NCBI RefSeq assembly: GCF_006715285.1
Contig: NZ_VFMX01000001.1
Coordinates: 2,976,001-3,040,000 of the forward strand
Direction: 5' to 3'
DNA: 64,000 nucleotides
Origin: Arthrobacter sp. SLBN-83
Lineage (GTDB): Bacteria; Actinomycetota; Actinomycetes; Actinomycetales; Micrococcaceae
The position numbers and the translations under genes are program-made. The number at the start of each line of letters is the position of its first letter. Within the stretch, counting starts at the first letter, position 1. Shown piece by piece: positions 37,320-48,150 of the stretch. The notes below the pieces were generated by a model that worked only from the letters and a program-made list of their open reading frames with translations, made no database searches and was not told the origin of the DNA.

Positions 37320-38636
37320 ATGACGGAAATGCGAACGCTGAAAGTAGCCCTCCTGGGCTGTGGCAACGTTGGGGCCCAGGTTGCGCGGATCCTGATTGAG
37401 GACGCTGATGCCCTTGCTGCCCGCACCGGAGCCAGGCTCCAGCTCAGCGGGATTGCCGTGCGCAACGTCAACGCCCCCCGCGACGTGGACCTGCCCCAGG
37501 AGCTCTTCACCACCGACGCCGACACCCTGGTCAAAGACGCCGACCTGGTCATCGAGCTGATGGGCGGCATCGAACCGGCCCGCACACTGATCCTCTCCGC
37601 ACTGCGCAACGGCGCCTGCGTGGTCACCGGCAACAAGGCGCTCCTGGCCCAGGATGGCCCCACGCTCTACGAAGAGGCCGACAAAGCAGGCGTCCAGCTT
37701 TCCTACGAGGCCGCCGTCGCCGGAGCCATCCCCATCCTCCGGCCCATTCGCGACAGCCTCTCCGGAGACCGGATCACCCGGGTGCTGGGCATCGTCAACG
37801 GCACCACCAACTTCATCCTTGACCAGATGGACACCACCGGCGCACAGTTCGCCGACGCCCTCGCCGAAGCCCAGCGGCTTGGCTACGCGGAGGCTGACCC
37901 CACCGCCGACGTCGAAGGACACGACGCCGCCGCGAAGGCGGCCATCCTCGCCTCGCTGTCCTTCCACACCCGCTTCTCCCTGGACGATGTCCACTGCGAA
38001 GGCATTACGTCCGTCAGCGCCTCGGACATTGCCGCGGCCAAGGACGCCGGCTTCGTCATCAAGCTGTTGGCCATCGCGGAAAAACTCGTTGACGCGGACG
38101 GCAAGGAAGGCGTGTCCGTCCGTGTGCACCCCACCCTCCTGCCGCGTGAACACCCCCTCGCCGCAGTCCGCGGCGCATTCAACGCCGTGTTCATCGAGGC
38201 TGAGAACGCCGGTGAGCTGATGTTTTATGGCCAAGGCGCCGGCGGCACTCCCACCGCCTCCGCCGTCCTGGGCGACCTCGTCTCGGCAGCACGCCGGCTG
38301 GTCCTGGGCGGTCCCGGGCGCACCGAAACCACCACGGGCCACGTCCCCGCCCTGCCCATCGACGCAGCCACCACCAGCTACTACATCGGCCTGGATGTAG
38401 CGGACCAGCCCGGTGTGCTGGCCAAAATTGCGCAGCTGTTCGCCGAGCACGGCGTCTCCATTGAAATCATGCGGCAGACCATCCACCGCGATGCCGGTTC
38501 CAAGGTGGAATCTGCCGAACTGCGGATCGTCACCCACCGCGCGTCAGAGGCTGCCCTTGCAGCCACCGTCGAGGCCGTGAAGGGCCTGGACGTCATCAAT
38601 TCAGTTACATCCGTTTTGCGGGTAGAAGGAGTCTAA
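37320..38636 (+). CDS. hom: Homoserine dehydrogenase
   Basis: A 438-residue enzyme that reduces aspartate semialdehyde to homoserine. The N-terminal nucleotide fold is VALLGCGNVGAQVARIL. The catalytic region has TGNKALLAQDGP, SYEAAVAGAIPILRPIRDSL and VNGTTNFILDQM. A C-terminal ACT domain (YYIGLDVADQPGVLAKIAQLF) is the likely site of threonine feedback. It starts immediately after the lysA stop (TGAATG) and is followed directly by thrC, so it is part of an operon. Confidence 0.96.
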   Translation: MTEMRTLKVALLGCGNVGAQVARILIEDADALAARTGARLQLSGIAVRNVNAPRDVDLPQELFTTDADTLVKDADLVIELMGGIEPARTLILSALRNGACVVTGNKALLAQDGPTLYEEADKAGVQLSYEAAVAGAIPILRPIRDSLSGDRITRVLGIVNGTTNFILDQMDTTGAQFADALAEAQRLGYAEADPTADVEGHDAAAKAAILASLSFHTRFSLDDVHCEGITSVSASDIAAAKDAGFVIKLLAIAEKLVDADGKEGVSVRVHPTLLPREHPLAAVRGAFNAVFIEAENAGELMFYGQGAGGTPTASAVLGDLVSAARRLVLGGPGRTETTTGHVPALPIDAATTSYYIGLDVADQPGVLAKIAQLFAEHGVSIEIMRQTIHRDAGSKVESAELRIVTHRASEAALAATVEAVKGLDVINSVTSVLRVEGV

Positions 38637-39743
38637 GTGGCTCACCAATGGCGCGGTGTCATCCGCGAATACGCTGACCGTCTGCCCGTGACGGAGTCCA
38701 CCAGGGTCATCACCCTGGGCGAGGGCGGCACCCCGCTGGTGCACGCACAGAAGCTCTCGGAACTGACCGGTTCCGAGGTCTACCTCAAGGTGGAAGGCAT
38801 GAACCCCACCGGCTCCTTCAAGGACCGCGGCATGACCATGGCCATGACTGCCGCCGTCGCTTCTGGGGCCAAGGCAGTGGTGTGTGCTTCCACCGGCAAC
38901 ACGTCCGCGTCCGCCGCCGCCTACGCAACCGCTGCCGGCCTCAAGTGCGCCGTCCTGGTGCCGGAAGGCAAGATCTCCATGGGCAAGCTCAGCCAGGCGA
39001 TCGCCCACGGCGCCACGCTTCTGCAGGTGGACGGCAACTTCGACAACTGCCTGGACATCGCCCGCAAGCTGGGGGAGTCCTACCCCGTCTTCCTGGTGAA
39101 CTCCGTCAACCCTGCCCGCATCCAGGGCCAGAAGACAGGCGCCTTTGAAGTGGTGGACGCCTTGGGCGATGCACCCGACATCCACGTTCTGCCTGTCGGG
39201 AACGCCGGCAACATCACCGCGTACTGGAAGGGCTACAAGGAATACTCCGCTCCCTTCGAGTCCGACACTGCCGGCACCCTGCCCGCAGTGTCCACCAAGA
39301 CCCCCGCCATGTGGGGTTTCCAGGCAGCCGGGGCTGCACCCTTTGTTGCGGGCCACCCCATCACCGAACCCGATACCATCGCCACCGCCATCCGCATCGG
39401 AAACCCTGCCTCCTGGGACGGGGCCGTGGGCGCCCGTGACGAATCGGGCGGGCTCATTGACGCCGTCACCGATGAAGAGATCCTGAACGCCCACCGCTGG
39501 CTGTCATCCAAGGAAGGCGTCTTCGTGGAGCCCGGTTCCGCTGCCGGGGTGGCAGGCCTGCTCAAGAAGCATGCCGCCGGCGAAGTTCCCAGCGGAAAGA
39601 AGATCGTCATCACCGTTACCGGACACGGACTCAAGGACCCCCAGTGGGCCCTCCGTACCGAAGACGGCAGCGACGTCCAGCCGGTCAAGGTTCCGAACGA
39701 CGTCGTCACGGTTGCCGCTGAGCTGGGACTGGAAGAAAAATAG
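38637..39743 (+). CDS. thrC: Threonine synthase
   Basis: A 368-residue fold-type II PLP enzyme that converts phosphohomoserine to threonine. The PLP lysine is in [17 protein letters not shown] (about residue 61). The substrate loop is [15 protein letters not shown], and the phosphate loop appears as [15 protein letters not shown]. The start is GTG directly after the hom stop, with AGAAGGAG inside the end of hom. Size and motifs are those of the shorter actinobacterial type. Confidence 0.96.
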   Translation: MAHQWRGVIREYADRLPVTESTRVITLGEGGTPLVHAQKLSELTGSEVYLKVEGMNPTGSFKDRGMTMAMTAAVASGAKAVVCASTGNTSASAAAYATAAGLKCAVLVPEGKISMGKLSQAIAHGATLLQVDGNFDNCLDIARKLGESYPVFLVNSVNPARIQGQKTGAFEVVDALGDAPDIHVLPVGNAGNITAYWKGYKEYSAPFESDTAGTLPAVSTKTPAMWGFQAAGAAPFVAGHPITEPDTIATAIRIGNPASWDGAVGARDESGGLIDAVTDEEILNAHRWLSSKEGVFVEPGSAAGVAGLLKKHAAGEVPSGKKIVITVTGHGLKDPQWALRTEDGSDVQPVKVPNDVVTVAAELGLEEK

Positions 39744-39745
39744 CC

Positions 39746-40720
39746 TTGGACACCACCTCGCAGGCCGCCGTCGGACTGCAACTGATTGAGCCGGGCCAGC
39801 GCGTCACCGTCCGCGTTCCCGCTACCACCGCCAACCTTGGGCCCGGCTACGACAGCCTTGGGCTGGCACTGGCACTGCACGACACACTGACGGTGGAGAG
39901 CCTGGACACGGACGAACTCGTGTTCGAGCTCAGCGGCGAGGGTGCCGACACCCTGCCGCGGGACGCCAGCCACCTGGTAATACGGGCCATGGACGCCGCT
40001 TTGGAACGCCTGGGCTACCGCCACGGTGGACTGAAAGTGACCGCCAGGAACGTGAACCCGCACGGGCGTGGGCTGGGTTCTTCTGCTTCCGCCGTGGTTG
40101 CCGCAGTTTCGGCCGCGAATGCCATGGTGCCGGCAGAAAGCCAGCGTGGAAAGGAGTGGATCCTGCAGCTCACCAGCGAACTGGAGGGCCACCCGGACAA
40201 CGTGGCACCGGCGATTTTCGGCGGACTGGCGCTGTCATGGCAGGACAGTGAACAGTACAGCAGCACCAGTGCCACCGTTGCCGGGTCCGTCATTCCCATC
40301 GTGGCGGTGCCGGACTTCGAGCTCTCCACCGAAGCTGCCCGCGCCCTCCTGCCCGCATCGGTGGGGCACCACGCCGCGGCGATGAATTCCGGCCGGGCAG
40401 CGCTGCTGATCCATGCGCTGACGCAAAAGCCCGAATTCCTGCTGCCGGGCACGGAAGACTACCTGCACCAGAGCTACCGTGCAGAGGCCATGCGGCCCAG
40501 CGCGGCCCTGATCGGCGCGCTGCGCCGGGCCGGCTACGCGGCGGTGGTTTCCGGGGCAGGGCCCACCGTCCTGGTCCTGGCCGACGGTGAGCTCCAGGCT
40601 GCCGATGCACTGGCCTTCATCCAGGCCTTCACGGAAGAGAACACGCCGGACATCGGCTGGCGCGTGCTGAAGCTCGCAGTGGACGTCGAAGGTGCTAAGG
40701 TGGACTTGCACCGGCGGTAA
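39746..40720 (+). CDS. thrB: Homoserine kinase
   Basis: A 324-residue GHMP kinase that phosphorylates homoserine. The family signatures are VRVPATTANLGPGYDSLGLAL (N-terminal) and the ATP loop GRGLGSSASAVVAAV. SELEGHPDNVAPAIFGG follows, then a C-terminal VVSGAGPTVLVLA. The likely start is TTG at 39746, two bases after thrC, with GGAAG upstream. An in-frame GTG at 39806, nearer the conserved VRVPATT, is a possible alternative. Confidence 0.93.
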   Translation: MDTTSQAAVGLQLIEPGQRVTVRVPATTANLGPGYDSLGLALALHDTLTVESLDTDELVFELSGEGADTLPRDASHLVIRAMDAALERLGYRHGGLKVTARNVNPHGRGLGSSASAVVAAVSAANAMVPAESQRGKEWILQLTSELEGHPDNVAPAIFGGLALSWQDSEQYSSTSATVAGSVIPIVAVPDFELSTEAARALLPASVGHHAAAMNSGRAALLIHALTQKPEFLLPGTEDYLHQSYRAEAMRPSAALIGALRRAGYAAVVSGAGPTVLVLADGELQAADALAFIQAFTEENTPDIGWRVLKLAVDVEGAKVDLHRR

Positions 40721-41015
40721 TTCCGCCTATCTGATCTGCTCCTGCATTCAGTTGCTGTTTGATCTACCACTGTGAATGTATTCCGGTGCCGCCTGCTTGG
40801 TCTGTCGCAGGAATCCGCAGCATCCAACTGCCCCTGAACCGTCAGCCCGGCGTTGTGCCATGGGCGCAGCGCAAGGTGAATCAGTATCCGGCCCTGCTGG
40901 CCGAAATCCAACCGGCAAGGCCGAACAATCCCGGCTGCAGATCTGAACTGCAGCCCAGATCAAATCATCGCGTCCAGCTCCCAGTCTGGACGCCGTCGAG
41001 GGGGAAGGATCCTTC
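40721..41015 (+). other. Leader region between thrB and rho
   Basis: No gene is seen in these 295 bases. The stretch up to about 40800 is less GC-rich than its surroundings and contains TTGCTG and TATTCC-like hexamers without ideal spacing. The part near rho ends in GGGGGAAGGATCCTTC before the GTG. A long rho leader is common in other bacteria, where Rho limits its own synthesis, but no attenuator structure was identified. Confidence 0.35.
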
Positions 41016-43136
<2,121 letters not shown>

Positions 43137-43146
43137 TTTCACCAGG

Positions 43147-43180
43147 GGCGGGGCCGACGCATTTTGCCGGCCCCGCCTTT
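43147..43180 (+). terminator. Terminator of rho
   Basis: GGCGGGGCCG pairs with CGGCCCCGCC (loop ACGCATTTTGC) and is followed by TTT. The 3' arm belongs to the first copy of a 29-bp tandem repeat. Confidence 0.65.
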
Positions 43181-43237
43181 GTCGTTCGGATTTTGCCGCC
43201 CCCGCCTTTGTCGTTCGGATTTTGCCGCCCCCGCCCC
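43161..43237 (+). repeat. 29-bp tandem repeat, 2.6 copies
   Basis: Units occupy 43161-43189, 43190-43218 and, partly, 43219-43237. The first two differ at one base (position 10, G versus C). The unit starts ATTTTGCCG and ends TTTGTCGTTCGG. It duplicates the 3' arm and U-rich tail of the rho terminator. No unique spacers separate the units, so this is not CRISPR. Confidence 0.9.
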
Positions 43238-43240
43238 TAC

Positions 43241-43278
43241 GCTGGGCGGCTTCGATCTTCGATCGTTCGCCGCCCAGC
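43241..43278. other. Large two-tier hairpin in the rho-prfA spacer
   Basis: GCTGGGCGGC (43241-43250) pairs perfectly with GCCGCCCAGC (43269-43278). Inside, CGATC and GATCG pair around a TTC loop. Only a small internal loop (TT opposite TTC) separates the two stems. No T-tract follows, so it may be an RNA element rather than a terminator. Confidence 0.7.
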
Positions 43279-43371
43279 TCCGGCAGGCCCGATGCCACTC
43301 CCGGGGCGGAAAACCCGCGCGGCTTGGTAGTGCCGCCACCGTCCCGCTTCGTGCCCTAGCCGTCGCGTTAC

Positions 43372-43387
43372 TAGACTTGTACAAGTC
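43372..43387 (+). promoter_or_regulatory. prfA promoter -10 region with a perfect palindrome
   Basis: TAGACT (43372-43377) overlaps GACTTGTACAAGTC (43374-43387), a perfect 14-bp palindrome located just upstream of the AAGAGG ribosome-binding site of prfA. A repressor binding here would block transcription start. A TTCGTG hexamer 18 bases upstream is only a poor -35. Confidence 0.5.
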
Positions 43388-43402
43388 GAAAGAGGTTTAT
43401 AG

Positions 43403-44476
43403 ATGTTTGAGTCCGTACAGGGCCTGCTTGATGAGCATGATGCCATCCAGGCGCAGCTCGGGGATCCTGCTGTTTATGCTGACCAGCGGCTGGCCCGGAA
43501 GCTTGGGCGGCGGTCGGCTCAGCTCAATGGCATTGTTGAGGCCTATCACAAGTGGGAGGGACTTCGGGACGACCTTGCCGCTGCCAAGGAGATGGCAGCC
43601 GAAGATCCCGAGTTCGCTGCCGAGGTGCCAGAGCTGGAGGCTTCCCTCGAAACGGCTGCGGCCAAGCTTCGCCGCCTCCTCATTCCGCGCGATCCTGACG
43701 ACGCCCGCAACGTGATCCTGGAGGTCAAGGGCGGTGAAGGCGGCGACGAGGCTGCACTGTTCGCCGGCGACCTGCTGCGCATGTACACACGGTACGCGGA
43801 GTCCCGCGGCTGGAAAACCGAAATCATCTCCGCCACCGAATCCGACCTTGGCGGCTACAAGGACGTCCAGGTGGCGGTCAAGGGTAACTCCAACGACCCC
43901 GCCGAAGGTGTTTATGCCCGGCTCAAGTTCGAAGGCGGCGTGCACCGCGTACAGCGTGTGCCCGTCACCGAATCCCAGGGGCGCATCCACACGTCCGCCG
44001 CAGGCGTACTTGTACTGCCCGAAGTGGACGAGCCCGAAGAACTCGAGATCAACCAGAACGACCTCAAGATCGACGTCTACCGGTCCTCGGGTCCGGGCGG
44101 GCAGTCCGTGAACACCACGGACTCCGCCGTCCGCATCACGCACCTTCCCACCGGCATCGTGGTGGCCATGCAGAACGAGAAGTCGCAGCTGCAGAACCGC
44201 GAAGCCGGCATGCGCGTCCTGCGGGCACGCATCCTGGCGCACCAGCAGGAGCAGATCGACGCCGAAAACTCGGCCCAGCGCAAGTCGCAGATCCGCACCA
44301 TGGACCGCTCGGAGCGCATCCGCACCTACAACTACCCGGAAAACCGGATTGCGGACCACCGCACCGGCTACAAGGCGTACAACCTGGACCAGGTCATGAA
44401 CGGCGACCTGGAACCGGTCATCCAGTCCGCCATCGAGATGGATGAGCAGGCCCGACTGGACGCCATCGGCGACTGA
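43403..44476 (+). CDS. prfA: Peptide chain release factor 1
   Basis: A 357-residue class I release factor. The catalytic GGQ is in [19 protein letters not shown] (about residue 232). The codon-recognition PAT-type region comes earlier. The C-terminal [20 protein letters not shown] sequence ([20 protein letters not shown]) is characteristic of RF1. It ends peptides at UAA and UAG. It is followed by prmC, which methylates the GGQ glutamine. In relatives rpmE often stands between rho and prfA; it is absent here. Confidence 0.96.
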   Translation: MFESVQGLLDEHDAIQAQLGDPAVYADQRLARKLGRRSAQLNGIVEAYHKWEGLRDDLAAAKEMAAEDPEFAAEVPELEASLETAAAKLRRLLIPRDPDDARNVILEVKGGEGGDEAALFAGDLLRMYTRYAESRGWKTEIISATESDLGGYKDVQVAVKGNSNDPAEGVYARLKFEGGVHRVQRVPVTESQGRIHTSAAGVLVLPEVDEPEELEINQNDLKIDVYRSSGPGGQSVNTTDSAVRITHLPTGIVVAMQNEKSQLQNREAGMRVLRARILAHQQEQIDAENSAQRKSQIRTMDRSERIRTYNYPENRIADHRTGYKAYNLDQVMNGDLEPVIQSAIEMDEQARLDAIGD

Positions 44477-44485
44477 CCGGAATTC

Positions 44486-45409
44486 ATGCCCATGACCGAC
44501 CCCTCCTCCGCGGCGCCGTCCCGGACCCTGGCAGCGGCGGTCCGTGAGGCTGCGGCACTCCTGGCGGAAGCCGGCGTGCCCAGCCCGCGGGCCGACGCCG
44601 AGCTGCTGGCAGACCACCTGCTCAACGTCGGGTTGGGGCGCCTCCGGTCTTTGATGCTGGGTGACACTCCGGTGCCGGAGGGTTATACCGAACTCGTGGC
44701 CGAACGTGCGCGCCGCATCCCGCTGCAGCACATCACCGGGGTGGCGCACTTCCGCTACCTGGAGTTGGCCGTGGGGCCTGGCGTGTTCATACCGCGGCCA
44801 GAGACCGAAACCGTGGTGCAGCTGGCCATTGACCATGTCCAAGGCATGCAACAGCCCCGGATCGTGGACCTGGGAACCGGCTCCGGTGCCATCGCAGGCT
44901 CCATCGCCCACGAGGTACCCGGCGCGGAAGTCCACGCCGTCGAGTACAGCCCCTTCGCGCACGCCTGGGCGGCAAAGAATCTGGCGCCGCTGGGCGTCAA
45001 CCTCATCCTGGGGGACCTGCGCGACGCTTTCGCGGAACTCGACGGAACTGTCGACGTCGTCATTTCCAACCCGCCGTACATACCCGCCGAAGCCATCCCC
45101 AACGAACCCGAAGTAGCCCTGCACGATCCTCCCGAGGCCCTGTACGGCGGGGGAGCGGACGGCATGGAACTTCCGACGGCGGCAGCGGCCTCCGCTGCCC
45201 GGCTGCTGCGGGCCGGGGGCTACTTCGTGATGGAACACGCCGAAGTCCAGGCCGGCTGGATTGCCGCAATGCTTGGCAGGAGTGGAACCTGGACAGCGAT
45301 CACCACGCACGTGGACCTGAACGGCAAGGAGCGCGCCACCAGTGCCGTGCTCGCGGACCAACCAGTCCACACGGAAATGAAAGAATGGGCCAGTGACCAC
45401 AACTTATGA
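44486..45409 (+). CDS. prmC: Peptide chain release factor N5-glutamine methyltransferase
   Basis: A 307-residue HemK/PrmC methyltransferase. The N-terminal helical domain is followed by the SAM-binding fold VDLGTGSGAIAGSIAHE. The catalytic NPPY motif is VVISNPPYIPAEAIPNEP. PRPETETVVQLAID also fits the family. It methylates the GGQ glutamine of RF1 and RF2, in keeping with its place directly after prfA. An ATG two codons downstream is an alternative start. Its last 17 bases overlap the tsaC-type gene. Confidence 0.94.
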   Translation: MPMTDPSSAAPSRTLAAAVREAAALLAEAGVPSPRADAELLADHLLNVGLGRLRSLMLGDTPVPEGYTELVAERARRIPLQHITGVAHFRYLELAVGPGVFIPRPETETVVQLAIDHVQGMQQPRIVDLGTGSGAIAGSIAHEVPGAEVHAVEYSPFAHAWAAKNLAPLGVNLILGDLRDAFAELDGTVDVVISNPPYIPAEAIPNEPEVALHDPPEALYGGGADGMELPTAAAASAARLLRAGGYFVMEHAEVQAGWIAAMLGRSGTWTAITTHVDLNGKERATSAVLADQPVHTEMKEWASDHNL

Positions 45410-46205
45410 CTGCACCATTGATGACGAGCGGGCCCGGGGCCTGGAACACGCCCAGCGTGCCATCAGCGAAAAGAAGTGCGTCGTGCTCCCCACGGACACG
45501 GTTTACGGCATCGGCGCGGACGCATTCTCGCCGCAGGCCGTCACCATGCTGTTGGTGTCGAAGGGGCGCAGCCGCGCCATGCCGCCGCCGGTCCTGATTC
45601 CGCGGATCAACGCACTGGACGGCCTGGCAACCGAGGTTTCGGCGGACGCCCGCAAGCTGGCGGAGGCCTTCTGGCCCGGCGGCCTGACCCTCATCCTGCA
45701 TGCGCAGCCGTCGCTGGACTGGGACCTTGGCGAAACCAAGGGAACCGTTGCGCTGCGGATGCCCGCCGACGAAGTTGCCCTGGAACTGCTGACCCTGACC
45801 GGTCCGCTTGCGGTTTCCTCAGCCAACCGCACCGGCCAGGCCCCTGCCGGGACGGCCGCGGCCGCGCGGGAACAGCTTGCCGACTCGGTGGAGGTGTACC
45901 TGGAAGGCGGCCCCCGCCCGCTGGAAGGCGAAGCCGGCGTGCCCTCAACCATCGTGGATGCCACCGGACCCGTCCTGCGCGTGGTCCGCAACGGCGCCGT
46001 GAGCCTGGACCGGCTGCGCGAACACGTACCGGGAATCCTGGGCCTGGGTGAAATCCCCATGGCTGAAGAGGAACCCGCGGCGGAACAGTCGGCCCCGGCA
46101 GACGCGGTGGACGACGCCGGTCACGCACCCGGCGGGTCCGGCTCCTCCGCTGTCCCCGCTGCTGACGCGGAACCCACTGCGCCGGCCGGGAACCAGCAGC
46201 CTTGA
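45393..46205 (+). CDS. L-threonylcarbamoyladenylate synthase (TsaC/Sua5 family)
   Basis: A 270-residue YrdC-domain enzyme. The signature is VVLPTDTVYGIGADAF (about residue 30), followed by KGRSRAMPPPVLIP, WPGGLTLIL, VALRMPAD and AVSSANRTGQAPAGT. PSTIVDATGPVLRVVRNGAVS ends the domain. It makes threonylcarbamoyl-AMP for t6A37 in tRNAs. The last 45 residues are acidic and Ala/Pro-rich and have no family match, so they are probably disordered. The GTG start overlaps prmC and the stop overlaps the next gene by one base. Confidence 0.92.
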   Translation: MTTTYDCTIDDERARGLEHAQRAISEKKCVVLPTDTVYGIGADAFSPQAVTMLLVSKGRSRAMPPPVLIPRINALDGLATEVSADARKLAEAFWPGGLTLILHAQPSLDWDLGETKGTVALRMPADEVALELLTLTGPLAVSSANRTGQAPAGTAAAAREQLADSVEVYLEGGPRPLEGEAGVPSTIVDATGPVLRVVRNGAVSLDRLREHVPGILGLGEIPMAEEEPAAEQSAPADAVDDAGHAPGGSGSSAVPAADAEPTAPAGNQQP

Positions 46206-46969
46206 TGGCGCTGGACCGCCAGCAGATTCCCGTCCTGGACGTCCACGCGACACCGCTGCGCGTTCCGGAGTTGGTCGAGGAGCTCAACCGGTTCATCGAG
46301 GACGGGTCCACCCGTACAGTCCTGGGCCATAACCTGCACAGCGTCACGCTCACCTTGTCCGACGACGGCTTCCGTCTGCTGTATGAGGAAAGCGACATCG
46401 TGCTCCTGGACGGCGCCCCGGTGCTGTGGCTCTGGGGGAGGACCGGCAACGCCGAGGGCCCGGTGATGGATTACCGGCTTGGTTCCACCGACTGGCTGCC
46501 CGCACTTCACCAAGTGCGCGGCCTTGAACGGATCGCCGTGATCGGCGCCGGCACCGAAGCTAATGCGGGCGCTGTGAGCAGGCTGAAGGACATCGTTCCG
46601 AACGCCCATGTTGCCGGCTTCCCGGGGGAGGGCTGGGGTCCTGCCCTTGAGGACGCCGCCGTGGCTTGGCTGCACCGCGAACAGCCGCAGCTGGTCCTGC
46701 TCGGCCTGGGCATGCCGCTCCAGGAGGAAGTGCTGCAGCGGCGGCTGGGCGACATGCCCCCCGCCGTTTACTGCGCCGTGGGCGGCGCCATCGAACAGTT
46801 GGCGGGAGTCCAGAAACTTGCTCCACGCTGGCTGGGCAGGATGGGGCTGGAGTGGGCCTGGCGCCTGCTCCTGCATCCCCGCCGTGTTGCCTACCGCGTG
46901 CTGGGGGAGCCCTGGGTCCTGCTGTGGCTCCTGGTTGCCCGGCGGATCAAAAACCGGGGCCCGGCCTAG
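46205..46969 (+). CDS. WecB/TagA/CpsF family glycosyltransferase
   Basis: A 254-residue GT26-type enzyme. The GHNLHSVTLTLSDDGFRLLY segment corresponds to the N-terminal TxN motif region. ADGMPV-like and the C-terminal LVLLGLGMPLQEEVLQRRL (GxPxQE pattern) match the family. Members transfer ManNAc/ManNAcA or related sugars to undecaprenyl-PP-GlcNAc. The pairing with a WecA-like gene 1.2 kb away suggests a lipid-linked glycan pathway for envelope polymers. The start is taken at ATG 46205, sharing a base with the tsaC stop. The end is convergent with the GT2 gene (4-base overlap). Confidence 0.85.
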   Translation: MALDRQQIPVLDVHATPLRVPELVEELNRFIEDGSTRTVLGHNLHSVTLTLSDDGFRLLYEESDIVLLDGAPVLWLWGRTGNAEGPVMDYRLGSTDWLPALHQVRGLERIAVIGAGTEANAGAVSRLKDIVPNAHVAGFPGEGWGPALEDAAVAWLHREQPQLVLLGLGMPLQEEVLQRRLGDMPPAVYCAVGGAIEQLAGVQKLAPRWLGRMGLEWAWRLLLHPRRVAYRVLGEPWVLLWLLVARRIKNRGPA

Positions 46970-47862
46970 AACTTCTGGTCCTCCAGCGGGGCAAAGCCCT
47001 TGCCTCGGAGGCCGGTACTGAACGAACGCGCCCAGCTTAAAAAGCCCCGCAGGTCGCGGCGCTGCAGGAAGTAGCCCAGGTAGCCGCCCACGTCCGCCAC
47101 GAACGAGCGTACCCGGAAGTACCGCCGGATCAAGTAGCCGCGGTTCCGGTAGTAGTAGAAGCGCTTGAAGGCGGAGTCGGGAACTATCACGTGCCAGCGG
47201 GCGCCGTAGACATGCTGGGTTTCCGAGAAGGCATGGGGGTGCGTAATGGCGGTGGTGGTCACCGTGCCGAAACGGATCCCCGCCTTGCGGAGCCGAATGG
47301 TGAAATCCACCTCGTCGCCGCGGATGAACAGCCGCATATCCGGCAGTCCCACTTTGAAGAACACGTCCGACCGGATCAGCGCGCCGTTGAAGAAGTGCCC
47401 GTCGTCCGGCAGGAAGCCGAGCTTTTCAACCTCCGCGCGGTCGTGCGTGACCTTGCCGTCAAGGCGGAAGAAAAAGGACAGCCGGTCGGGATGGCCCGGT
47501 GCTGTCACCAAGGGGACCACCGCTTCCAGGTCGCGGGCCTCAGCCTCACGAAGCAGCGTGGCGAGGCATTCCGGATCGGCCGGCTCGGCGTCGTCGTCCA
47601 TCATCCAAACCCAGCGGGCGCCGCTGGCAACCGCCTTGAGCGCTGCCAGCGCAAACCCCCCGGCGCCGCCCAGGTTGGCCTGGGAACGGACATAGTCGAC
47701 GTTGGGGTGCGCCGCCGCAACCTCCGCAGCTGGGGTGGTGCCGCTGTCCACAAGGCAAATGGTGTCCACCTGCCGGCTCTGCGCGTTGATCGAATGCAGC
47801 AGGACCGACAGTTCCTTGGGCCGGTCAAACGTCACAGCGGCAACCGCAATGCGGGGGGTCAT
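46966..47862 (-). CDS. Glycosyltransferase family 2
   Basis: A 298-residue GT2-type enzyme. The N-terminal fold begins AVAAVTFDRPKELSVLLHSI, and the DxD-like metal motif is WVWMMDDDAEPADPECL (about residue 90). MRLFIRGDEVDFTIRLRKAG follows. It resembles galactofuranosyltransferases and rhamnosyltransferases of the actinobacterial cell wall (GlfT/RfbF-type), but no close assignment is possible. The ribosome-binding site is AAAGGA. It is divergent from the wecA-like gene. Confidence 0.85.
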   Translation of the reverse strand: MTPRIAVAAVTFDRPKELSVLLHSINAQSRQVDTICLVDSGTTPAAEVAAAHPNVDYVRSQANLGGAGGFALAALKAVASGARWVWMMDDDAEPADPECLATLLREAEARDLEAVVPLVTAPGHPDRLSFFFRLDGKVTHDRAEVEKLGFLPDDGHFFNGALIRSDVFFKVGLPDMRLFIRGDEVDFTIRLRKAGIRFGTVTTTAITHPHAFSETQHVYGARWHVIVPDSAFKRFYYYRNRGYLIRRYFRVRSFVADVGGYLGYFLQRRDLRGFLSWARSFSTGLRGKGFAPLEDQKF

Positions 47863-48150
47863 GGGGGTCCTTTCCGCATGGCCGCCAGGGAGTTCCCCAC
47901 CTGTTGTGCGCCCGTGTGGCGCGGAGCCATGGTGCCGGTGGCACTAGTATCTTTGACTAGAGTCCACTGTAATACAGCCCTGTAAGGCGCTGCGCGTAAG
48001 TCTGGCGCACTGCCTGCTGCGCGCTCGGCGACGGAGAAGTTTCATTTATCGAAGAACAGATTCCCGGCCAGTGAGCCCTTCCACCATGGACCGGCTGCCG
48101 ACGCAGCTGAACGGCTTTGACACCCTTACTCCCCGGACGGTGCCTGCCGC

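Noticed and set aside
35601..38537. A 978-codon open frame on the minus strand, opposite argS, lysA and hom
   Set aside because: It spans three well-supported genes, has Gly/Val/His-rich random composition and no motif; an antisense shadow.
43161..43237. The 29-bp repeats as a CRISPR array
   Set aside because: Units are directly adjacent without spacers, only 2.6 copies occur, and there are no cas genes nearby.
43397..45400. A 667-codon open frame opposite prfA and prmC
   Set aside because: No motif is seen, and both opposite-strand genes are certain; an antisense shadow.
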